Shown one piece after another: positions 57,738-64,000 of a stretch of 64,000 nucleotides of DNA. Numbering within the stretch: position 1 is the stretch's first letter; each line of letters starts with the position of its first letter. Both the position numbers and the translations under genes were made by a program. The DNA lies in assembly GCF_014205155.1 (NCBI RefSeq), contig NZ_JACHMX010000001.1:1364001-1428000 (forward strand). Direction: 5' to 3'. This DNA is from Amycolatopsis umgeniensis (GTDB lineage Bacteria > Actinomycetota > Actinomycetes > Mycobacteriales > Pseudonocardiaceae). Below the pieces are notes generated by a model. The model saw only the letters and a list, made by a program, of their open reading frames with translations. It was not told the origin of the DNA and ran no database searches.

Positions 57738-60134
57738 ATGTCAGTCCCCCGCCGCAACTTCCTCAAAGCCACCCTCGCGACAGGCCTCGCCGTCGGCGTC
57801 GGCACGCAAGCCACGGCCGAAGCCGCGGCCGCATCGCCCTATGTCGCGAACCGCGCGCCGCTCTTGCCCGCCCCGTTGTTGCGGCTCCCGCCCGGCTCGG
57901 CGCGGGCAGGCGGCTGGCTGGCCACACAGCTCCGCAAGCAGCTCGACGGCCTCAACGGCCGCTATCAGGAGGTCTCGCACTACCTCGCGTTCGACAACAC
58001 CGGCTGGACGCGGCCCGAGCTGAAGGGCTGGGAGGAGGTTCCGTACTGGCTGCGCGGCTACGGCGACCTCGGCTACGTCACCGGCGACGCCCGCGTCTTG
58101 GCCGACACGCGCCGCTGGATCGGCGCCGTCCTCGCCACCCAGGCCCCGGACGGCTTCTTCGGGCCGTCCGAGCTGCGCACCCGTCAAGCAGGCCACGCGG
58201 ACCTGTGGCCGCACATGCCGATGCTGCACGCGCTGCGTTCGTACGAGGAGTACACAAAGGACGCTCGCGTGGTCCCGTTCCTCAGCCGGTACTTCCGTTT
58301 CATGGCGGCACAACCGACATCCGTCTACACCGACGGCTGGGGCAACACCCGCTGGGCCGACACGATCGACGTCGTCTACTGGCTCTACAACCGCACCGGC
58401 GAGTCGTTCCTGCTGGACCTGGTCCGGACCATCCACCGCCACTCGGCGAACTGGGTGGACAACCTGCCCACCGGGCACAACGTCAACATCACCCAGGGCT
58501 TCCGCGAACCGGGCCAGTTCTGGGTCCTCTCCGGCGATCCGGCTCATCGTGCGAGCGCCTACGCGAACTACGACCGGATCCAGGGCCGCTACGGCCAGTT
58601 CCCGGGCGGCGGTTTCGCCGGCGACGAGAACGTCCGCCCCGGCTACGACGATCCGCGGCAGGGCTTCGAAACCTGCGGGATCGTCGAGTACATGATGAGC
58701 CACGAGATCCTCGCCAGGACGACCGGCGATCCCGTCTGGGCCGACCGCGTCGAGGAACTCGCCTTCAATCTGCTCCCCGCCGCGCTGGACCCGGCGGGCC
58801 GCGGCGTGCACTACGTGACGTCGGCGAACGGGATCCAGCTCGACAGGCAGCCGAAGACGTTGAGCCAGTTCGACAACGACTTCACCATGCAGGCGTACGA
58901 ACCGGGTATCGACAACTATCGCTGCTGCCCGCACAACTACGGGATGGGCTGGCCGTACTACGTCGAGGAGATGTGGCAGGCCACGGCGGGCGGCGGGCTC
59001 TGCGCGATGCTGTACGGCGCGTCCACGGTGACCGCGAAGGTCGCCGACGGCACTCCGGTGACCATCACCGAAGCGACCACGTACCCGTTCTCGGACACCA
59101 TCACGTTCACCTTCTCACTGCCGAAACCGACGGAATTCCCTTTCCAGGTCAGGATTCCCGGCTGGTGCCCGACACCGGCGCTGTCGGTGAACGGCGGCAC
59201 GGTCGCCGTGAGCGGCGGCCCGCGCTACGAAACCGTCCGCCGCATCTGGCGGACCGGCGACCGGGTCACCCTGCGGCTGCCGATGGTCACCCGCACGCGG
59301 ACCTGGGCGCGCAACCACGATTCCGTCTCGGTCGACCGCGGGCCGCTGACGTTCTCCCTCGCGATTCAGGAGAACTGGAGCCGGGTGGCGGGCGACGAAC
59401 AGTGGCCGGTCCACGAGGTCCGGCCAGGATCCGCGTGGAACTACGGCCTGGTGCCGCAGGCCGCGTTCACGGTCGTCACGTCGGGCGGGAACGCGCTCGA
59501 CCCGTTCACCCCGGCGAACAGCCCGGTCCGGCTCACCACCGACGCCCAGCGCATCGACGCGTGGCAGGCGAGCGAACAGAACGTGATCGACGAACTGGCC
59601 GACAGCCCGGTCGCCGTGACCACACCGGTCCAGCGCGTGACCCTGATCCCGATGGGCGCGGCGCGACTGCGGGTGACGTCGTTCCCGCGCACCGGCGGCT
59701 CCCGACCGTGGCGGAGCGGCTGGACGCGGATCGAGAACCGCAACTCCGGCAAGCTCCTCGGCGTCGACCGGATGTCCACGGCGGACTCGGCACAGGTCGT
59801 GCAGTTCCACGACAACGGCACCGCGGACCATCTGTGGCGCACCATCGACAACGGCGACGGCTGGTTCCGCGTCAAGAACCGCAACTCCGGCAAAGTCCTC
59901 GGCGTGGACCGGATGTCGACGGCGAACTCGGCGCGGGTCGTCCAGTTCGACGACAACGGCACCGCGGATCACCTCTGGCGGTTCCTGGACAACGGGGACG
60001 GCTGGTTCCGGCTCCAGAACCGCAATTCGAGCAAGGTCCTCGGCGTCGACCTCATGTCCACGGCGGACTCGGCGATCGTGGTTCAGTTCGACGACAACGG
60101 GACCGCGGATCACCTCTGGCGCCTGCTGGACTAA
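57738..60134 (+). CDS. Tat-exported GH127-like beta-L-arabinofuranosidase with ricin-type lectin domain
   Basis: A 798-residue secreted enzyme. The N-terminus has a twin-arginine signal (PRRNFLKATLATGLAVG, then an Ala-rich cleavage region). Residues about 50-660 belong to the DUF1680/GH127 family. The zinc-thiolate site is visible: Glu311-x-Cys313 (FETCGIVEYM), Cys396-Cys397 (NYRCCPHNYG), with a Glu near 297 (GDEN). The last 138 residues are three 47-residue repeats of a ricin B-like trefoil with carbohydrate-binding QxW-type motifs (ADHLWR). It should remove arabinofuranose or similar sugars from plant glycans outside the cell. ATG at 57738 after AGGAAAGGGG. Confidence 0.9.
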   Translation: MSVPRRNFLKATLATGLAVGVGTQATAEAAAASPYVANRAPLLPAPLLRLPPGSARAGGWLATQLRKQLDGLNGRYQEVSHYLAFDNTGWTRPELKGWEEVPYWLRGYGDLGYVTGDARVLADTRRWIGAVLATQAPDGFFGPSELRTRQAGHADLWPHMPMLHALRSYEEYTKDARVVPFLSRYFRFMAAQPTSVYTDGWGNTRWADTIDVVYWLYNRTGESFLLDLVRTIHRHSANWVDNLPTGHNVNITQGFREPGQFWVLSGDPAHRASAYANYDRIQGRYGQFPGGGFAGDENVRPGYDDPRQGFETCGIVEYMMSHEILARTTGDPVWADRVEELAFNLLPAALDPAGRGVHYVTSANGIQLDRQPKTLSQFDNDFTMQAYEPGIDNYRCCPHNYGMGWPYYVEEMWQATAGGGLCAMLYGASTVTAKVADGTPVTITEATTYPFSDTITFTFSLPKPTEFPFQVRIPGWCPTPALSVNGGTVAVSGGPRYETVRRIWRTGDRVTLRLPMVTRTRTWARNHDSVSVDRGPLTFSLAIQENWSRVAGDEQWPVHEVRPGSAWNYGLVPQAAFTVVTSGGNALDPFTPANSPVRLTTDAQRIDAWQASEQNVIDELADSPVAVTTPVQRVTLIPMGAARLRVTSFPRTGGSRPWRSGWTRIENRNSGKLLGVDRMSTADSAQVVQFHDNGTADHLWRTIDNGDGWFRVKNRNSGKVLGVDRMSTANSARVVQFDDNGTADHLWRFLDNGDGWFRLQNRNSSKVLGVDLMSTADSAIVVQFDDNGTADHLWRLLD
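59721..60131 (+). repeat. Three 141-base coding repeats (lectin module)
   Basis: Units start at 59721, 59862 and 60003, exactly 141 bases apart, and encode 47 residues each with NRNSGKVLGVDRMSTA and DNGTADHLWR cores. Units two and three are nearly the same at the DNA level, a sign of recent duplication or gene conversion within the gene. They form one beta-trefoil. Confidence 0.9.
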
Positions 60135-60147
60135 GCGCTGTTCCTGT

Positions 60148-60200
60148 GTCCTGAAGGCCACCTTTGAGACGATCAACGTCTCAAAGGTGACCTTCAGGAC
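60148..60200. repeat. 24-base inverted repeat between the GH127-like gene and glmS
   Basis: Arms at 60148-60171 and 60177-60200 are complementary at 23 of 24 positions with a 5-base loop (ATCAA). The core CTGAAGG...CCTTTGAGACG recalls the repeat units at 6980-7066. Lying between two convergent genes, it could act as a two-way transcription stop, although it has no U-tract. Confidence 0.85.
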
Positions 60201-60210
60201 AGCCGAGCGG

Positions 60211-62031
60211 TCACTCCACGGTGACGGACTTCGCGAGGTTCCGCGGCTTGTCGATGTCGTGGCCGAGGATCAGCGCGGCGTGGTAGGCCAGCAATTGCAG
60301 CGGGATCGTGAGCAGGATCGGGTCGAGTTCCGGCTCCGAACGCGGGACCACGAACCGCGGCACGTCGAGGTCGCCGAAGTCGACGTCCTCGTGGGTGATC
60401 GCCAGGACCGGGCCCTTGCGCGCCTTGATCTGCTGCATCGCGGCGAGGTTGCGGTCGGCGAGGTCGTCGGACGGCACGATCGCGACCGTCGGCAGCGACT
60501 CGTCGATCAGGGCGAGCGGACCGTGCTTGAGTTCCGAGGTCTGGTAGGCCTCGGCGTGCCGGTACGAGATCTCCTTGAACTTCTGCGCGCCTTCCCGTGC
60601 CACCGGGAAACCCCGGACGCGGCCGATGAAGAACAGGCTCCGCGCGTCCGCGCAGGTCTTGGCGTGCTCGGCGATCTGCGACTCCGCCTCGACGATGGAC
60701 GCGACCTGCTCGGGCAGCGCCCGGATGGCCGCGACGATCCGCTGTCCGTCCGCGTTGGACAGATCGCGGACCCGGCCCAGCGCCAGCGCGATCATCGCGA
60801 ACCCGACGGCCATGTTGGTGAGCGCCTTGGTCGAGGCGACGGCGATCTCGGGCCCGGCGTGCAGGTACAGGCCGCCTTCGCAGGCCCGCGCGATCGTCGA
60901 GCCGACGACGTTGACGAGGCCGACCACCCGGCCGCCCTTGCGCTTGACCTCTTCGACGGCGAAAGCGGTGTCCGCGGTTTCGCCCGACTGGCTGACCGCG
61001 ATGTAGAGCGTGTCCGCTTCGATGATGGGGTTGCGATAGCGGAACTCGGACGCGGCCTCCGCGTCGGCCGGGACGCGCGCCAGGTCCTCGATCATGGTCG
61101 CGCCGATCTGGCCGGCGTAGTACGCGGAGCCGCAGCCGAGGATCTTCACCCTGGCGAATCCGCGCAGGTCACGGGGAGTCAGGTTCAGACCGTCCAAACG
61201 GGACACACCGAACCGGTCGTCGAGGCGGCCCCGGATCATGCGCTCCAGGCATTCCGACTGCTCCTGGATCTCCTTGTACATGTAGTGCCGGTGGCCTCCG
61301 AGGTCGAGGTCGTCGGCCTTGATGTCGATCGCGGTCGCGGCCTTGCCGGTGTCGCTCTCGTCGACGGTGAAGGTGCGGTAGCCCGTGGCCGAGACGCTGG
61401 CGAACTCGCCGTCGTCGAGGTGCACCACCTGCGAGGTGTGCCGGACCAGCGCGGACAGGTCGCTGGCCACGAACATCTCGCGGTCGCCGACGCCGATGAT
61501 CAGCGGCGAACCGTTGCGCGCGACCACGACGCGGTCGGGGTGCTCGGCGTCGGTCACCGCGATCGCGTAGGTGCCGGTGACGCGGGAAACGGCCTCGACG
61601 ACGGCGTCTTCGAGGGTCTTCGCGCCCGACCTCGCGATGAGGTGGGCGAGCACCTCGGTGTCGGTCTCGGAGGTCAACGTCACCCCGGCCTGGCCGAGTT
61701 GCTCGCGCAGGCTGTCGGCGTTGTCGATGATCCCGTTGTGCACCACGGAGATCCGGCCGTCCTCGGAGACGTGCGGATGGGCGTTCGCCTCGGTCGCCGG
61801 GCCGTGCGTCGCCCACCTCGTGTGCCCGATGCCGACCTTGCCCGCGAGCCGTTTGGGCAGGGCCGCCGTCAGGTTCCGCACCCGCCCCACGATCCGGTGC
61901 ACCTGAGCGCCTTTACCGCCAAGGACGGAGATCCCGGCCGAGTCGTAGCCGCGGTATTCCAGCCGCGTGAGCCCCTCGATCAGGATCGGGGCGGCGTTCT
62001 GGCCGCCGATGTAGCCGACGATTCCGCACAT
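60211..62031 (-). CDS. glmS: Glutamine-fructose-6-phosphate aminotransferase (isomerizing)
   Basis: A 606-residue GlmS, which makes glucosamine-6-phosphate for the cell wall. After the initiator Met, Cys2 (MCGIVGYIG) is the glutaminase nucleophile. Also seen: GLTRLEYRGYDSAGI, HTRWATHGPATEANAHPH, CGSAYYAGQIGATMIEDLARVPADAEAASEFRYRNP, VSQSGETADT and the C-terminal HDIDKPRNLAKSVTVE. It is full length. No glmS ribozyme is expected or seen in this phylum. A small gene lies 60 bases upstream in the same direction. Confidence 0.97.
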   Translation of the reverse strand: MCGIVGYIGGQNAAPILIEGLTRLEYRGYDSAGISVLGGKGAQVHRIVGRVRNLTAALPKRLAGKVGIGHTRWATHGPATEANAHPHVSEDGRISVVHNGIIDNADSLREQLGQAGVTLTSETDTEVLAHLIARSGAKTLEDAVVEAVSRVTGTYAIAVTDAEHPDRVVVARNGSPLIIGVGDREMFVASDLSALVRHTSQVVHLDDGEFASVSATGYRTFTVDESDTGKAATAIDIKADDLDLGGHRHYMYKEIQEQSECLERMIRGRLDDRFGVSRLDGLNLTPRDLRGFARVKILGCGSAYYAGQIGATMIEDLARVPADAEAASEFRYRNPIIEADTLYIAVSQSGETADTAFAVEEVKRKGGRVVGLVNVVGSTIARACEGGLYLHAGPEIAVASTKALTNMAVGFAMIALALGRVRDLSNADGQRIVAAIRALPEQVASIVEAESQIAEHAKTCADARSLFFIGRVRGFPVAREGAQKFKEISYRHAEAYQTSELKHGPLALIDESLPTVAIVPSDDLADRNLAAMQQIKARKGPVLAITHEDVDFGDLDVPRFVVPRSEPELDPILLTIPLQLLAYHAALILGHDIDKPRNLAKSVTVE

Positions 62032-62091
62032 GACGAGTCAACCTCACAAAAGAAAACGGACGAATGGCACGCGAAGACCGGGCGTGCTCCG

Positions 62092-62367
62092 TCAGCCGTA
62101 GACGATGCGGCGCAGTTGCCGCTCGGACAGTTCGGGAGGCGCGACGAGCCGCGCGCCCAGTTCACCGGCGATGAGGGGGAAGATCTCGGGGTTCTTCCTG
62201 CCTTCGCCCTGCAACCGGGCGTGCCGCGACCGGACGTACTGCTCGACCGGCTGCCGGTAGAACGCCAGGACGTCCTCGACGACACGGGCGGCGATGGCCG
62301 TCGACAGACCCGTCGACAGGGCCACCTGCTCGACGATGTCCGCGTCCTCCACGCTCCCATCATGCAC
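62092..62367 (-). CDS. Small protein of unknown function upstream of glmS
   Basis: A 91-residue, likely helical protein: VEDADIVEQVALSTGLSTAIAARVVEDVLAFYRQPVEQYVRSRHARLQGEGRKNPEIFPLIAGELGARLVAPPELSERQLRRIVYG. I do not recognise the family; the first part has the look of a small helical DNA- or protein-binding unit. The start is uncertain between GTG 62367 (preferred, AAGG before it) and GTG 62352. It precedes glmS by 60 bases. A palindrome overlaps its leader. Confidence 0.7.
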   Translation of the reverse strand: MHDGSVEDADIVEQVALSTGLSTAIAARVVEDVLAFYRQPVEQYVRSRHARLQGEGRKNPEIFPLIAGELGARLVAPPELSERQLRRIVYG

Positions 62368-62382
62368 AGCGAGGCCTTGAAG

Positions 62383-62418
62383 CGCCAGTTCTTGCCCGAA
62401 ATCGGGCAAGAACTGGCG
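62383..62418. repeat. 17-base perfect inverted repeat with 2-base loop
   Basis: CGCCAGTTCTTGCCCGA at 62383-62399 is perfectly complementary to 62402-62418, and AGCGAG/CTCGCT outer arms (62368-62373, 62420-62425) extend the fold. It lies between the M20 peptidase stop and the small gene. Both are transcribed leftward, so it may end peptidase transcripts or shield the 5' leader of the next. Confidence 0.85.
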
Positions 62419-62429
62419 TCTCGCTGAGA

Positions 62430-63506
62430 TCAGTCGCCTCGGATCGCCGCCACGAGTCCGGTGACGAGGTTCGCCCGCTCCATCATCGACCCCACCAGCA
62501 GGTACTCGTGATCCGCGTGCGCGCCGCCGCCGACGGCGCCCAGCCCATCGAGCGTCGGCACGCCGACAGCGGCCGTGAGGTTGCCGTCACTCCCGCCGCC
62601 GACGGCGACACCGGCGACGCCGGGCAGCAGCCGTTCCGCCACCGCGAAGAGGTCCGCGGCGGCGGACTCGGGCATCGGGGGACGGTGGATCCCGCCTCGC
62701 ACCACGACTTCCGCCCCGTCGAGACGCGGGGTCAGCGCGGCGAAACCCGCTTCGACGCGCTCCTTCTCCGCGGCGGACTCGACACGGACGTCGACCACGA
62801 CGGTCGCGGAGGCGGGAACGACGTTGCTCGCCGTTCCCGCCGAGGCGACGGTGGGAGTGACGCTCGTCCCCACCTCGGGCCGGTCGAGCGCGACGATGGC
62901 CAGCACCTGATGCGCGGCCTCGGTCAGCGCGTTGATCCCGGCCTCGGGCTCGAGGCCTGCGTGCGACGCCCGACCGGTGATGACGACCTCGAAAGTGCCG
63001 CATCCCTTGCGGCCGATCTTGAGACCGCCGCCGTCGGCCGCTCCCTCGAACACGAGCACCGAGCCGCACGCGCGGGCGCGTTCCTCGATGAGCGCCCGGG
63101 ATTCGTGCGAGCCCGTTTCCTCGTCGGCCGTCACCAGGATCTCGACACCGGTCAGGTCCTCGAGCGCCGCCAGACCGTGGATCGCCTGCACCAGCCCGCC
63201 GAGCATGTCGAACACCCCGGGGCCGGTCACCCTGCCGTCGGATACGGCGAACGGGCGGCGGGCCAGCGTGCCGATCGGGAACACGGTGTCGTGATGCCCC
63301 AGGATCAGGATGCGAGGCTCACCGCCGCCGGACCACCGGACGTGCGGCCCCGCCGCGCTCTCCACCAGACTCGCCGTACCGCCGAGGCGGGTCTCGACGA
63401 GGGCGGCGACAGCCTGGGCCGAGACCGTCAAAGCCTCGAGATCACCGGAAGGCGACTCGATTTCGACGAGTGTCCTGAGGTCTTCGATCATCGCGTCCAC
63501 AGTCAT
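62430..63506 (-). CDS. M20-family metallopeptidase
   Basis: A 358-residue zinc peptidase of the ArgE/DapE/carboxypeptidase G2 group. Metal-ligand positions: His72 (ILGHHDTVFPIG), Asp100 (GVFDMLGG, with Leu in place of the common Lys), catalytic Glu129 and Glu130 (TADEETGS), and the late His (GGGAHADHEYL). The dimerisation lid domain holds GRASHAGLEPEAGINAL. The ATG at 63506 is preferred to the TTG at 63524. No signal peptide, so it acts inside the cell on a small peptide or N-acyl amino acid. Confidence 0.93.
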   Translation of the reverse strand: MTVDAMIEDLRTLVEIESPSGDLEALTVSAQAVAALVETRLGGTASLVESAAGPHVRWSGGGEPRILILGHHDTVFPIGTLARRPFAVSDGRVTGPGVFDMLGGLVQAIHGLAALEDLTGVEILVTADEETGSHESRALIEERARACGSVLVFEGAADGGGLKIGRKGCGTFEVVITGRASHAGLEPEAGINALTEAAHQVLAIVALDRPEVGTSVTPTVASAGTASNVVPASATVVVDVRVESAAEKERVEAGFAALTPRLDGAEVVVRGGIHRPPMPESAAADLFAVAERLLPGVAGVAVGGGSDGNLTAAVGVPTLDGLGAVGGGAHADHEYLLVGSMMERANLVTGLVAAIRGD

Positions 63507-63530
63507 CTCGCCACTTTCGCGCAAGCGCCC

Positions 63531-64000
63531 TCACGCCACTCCGGCGGGGACGGTCTCGTCCTCGCTCAGCCGCTCGGTTTTGGTCCAGCTGTTGCGACGG
63601 GCCAGCACGCGGAAGAGCGCCCGCCAGGTGGCGATCACGCCCAGCACCAGGAATCCCGGATAGAGAAGGCCCGCGAGCAGGCATCGGTGGAACGGTTCCT
63701 CACCGAGGCGCAGCCGGTGCACGATCGCCCACACCACACCGGGGACCAGCAACACGACCGCGCCGATCAGGGCCGCGCCCGGCAACGCCGACGGCGGCGC
63801 GATCAGCCCGCCCAAGGTGACGCCCGACCAGGAAGCGACGAGCGTGCCCACGAACAACAGCGAAACCACCAAGGACAACGGGACCGTCAACCAAGGCGTC
63901 ACGAGATAAGCGAGGAAGTCCAGGAGGCCGATACTGCCCACGTGACGCGAAGCCAGCAATTCCCGCAAATGCCTTGCGCATTGCAAATTGCCCTGCGCCC
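63531..64000 (-). CDS. Family 2 glycosyltransferase, C-terminal part (cut by the window edge)
   Basis: The open frame runs to the right edge, so at least the catalytic GT-A domain lies outside. The part seen begins AQGNLQCARHLRELLASRHVG, the end of the Q-x-x-R-W catalytic motif region of processive membrane GT2 enzymes. It continues with three to four hydrophobic helices (FLAYLVTPWLTVPLSLVVSLLFVGTLV, AALIGAVVLLVPGVVWAIVH, LLYPGFLVLGVIATWRALF) and the tail SWTKTERL common in this family. It would be a membrane polysaccharide synthase. An internal TTG at 63986 should not be taken as its start. Confidence 0.85.
   Translation of the reverse strand, partial: AQGNLQCARHLRELLASRHVGSIGLLDFLAYLVTPWLTVPLSLVVSLLFVGTLVASWSGVTLGGLIAPPSALPGAALIGAVVLLVPGVVWAIVHRLRLGEEPFHRCLLAGLLYPGFLVLGVIATWRALFRVLARRNSWTKTERLSEDETVPAGVA

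Noticed and set aside
57476..57814. A 112-codon minus-strand open frame between deoR and the GH127-like gene
   Set aside because: It overlaps the signal peptide of the GH127-like gene and its promoter. The translation is Arg-rich with no family likeness.
1..64000. CRISPR arrays, tRNA or rRNA genes, insertion sequences, integrases, phage genes
   Set aside because: I looked for regular direct repeats with spacers, clover-leaf 3' ends, transposase motifs and attachment sites and saw none; the only regular repeats are the lectin units and the short GAAGG units.

Overview
The window is a high-GC (about 70 %) chromosomal segment of an actinomycete. The best fit is Pseudonocardiaceae, most probably Amycolatopsis or a close relative. 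The reasons are strongly GC-biased third codon positions, many GTG/TTG starts, 4-base stop/start overlaps, a DUF6292 protein, a GAF-ANTAR protein, SARP and LAL regulators, a PopR/ClpP locus, and abundant long intergenic palindromes. The assignment rests on gene families and composition, since no marker RNA gene is present. I see no tRNA, rRNA, CRISPR array, insertion sequence or prophage.

Layout. 0-5 kb: HEAT-repeat protein, MmyB-type regulator divergent from a short-chain dehydrogenase, RibD-type reductase, DUF6292 and GAF-ANTAR proteins. 5-7.6 kb: fahA (tyrosine/homogentisate catabolism), a coupled unknown gene and a MarR regulator; a shared motif lies in front of both transcription units. 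7.7-12 kb: a translationally coupled cassette (DUF1989, Old Yellow Enzyme, polysaccharide-deacetylase/PuuE-like) facing a PucR regulator. 12-15 kb: a membrane pseudokinase, two coupled ClpP genes of which the second lacks the catalytic serine, and a PopR-like regulator ending in Ala-Ala. 15-18.2 kb: CsbD stress protein and a partner-switching module (STAS, SpoIIE-type phosphatase, two HATPase anti-sigma-like proteins) without its sigma factor. 18.5-25.7 kb: narGHJI respiratory nitrate reductase with a coupled HPP-family membrane protein. 25.6-28 kb: MFS exporter, HTH regulator, EF-hand protein.

28-41.5 kb is the most unusual region. A NUDIX-like gene coupled to a class III cyclase-like gene converges on a seven-gene run on the opposite strand: a 1449-residue kinase-like/STAND NTPase protein, two Crp/Fnr regulators, two large distantly related proteins of unknown function (one membrane-anchored with a zinc finger), a stand-alone copy of that zinc finger, and a CHAT caspase-like protease. 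It resembles the multi-component NTPase/CHAT conflict (immunity-like) systems of multicellular bacteria, in an arrangement I cannot match to a named type.

41.7-52 kb is a regulator island: one LAL-type ATPase regulator, two paralogous LuxR proteins with degenerate receivers, and two SARP-ATPase regulators. 52-60 kb is a glycan-utilisation region: sugar-binding lipoprotein and GH1 beta-glucosidase facing two permeases and a DeoR regulator, then a Tat-exported GH127-like enzyme with a C-terminal triple lectin repeat. 60-64 kb: glmS, a small unknown gene, an M20 peptidase, and the C-terminal part of a family 2 glycosyltransferase cut by the window edge.
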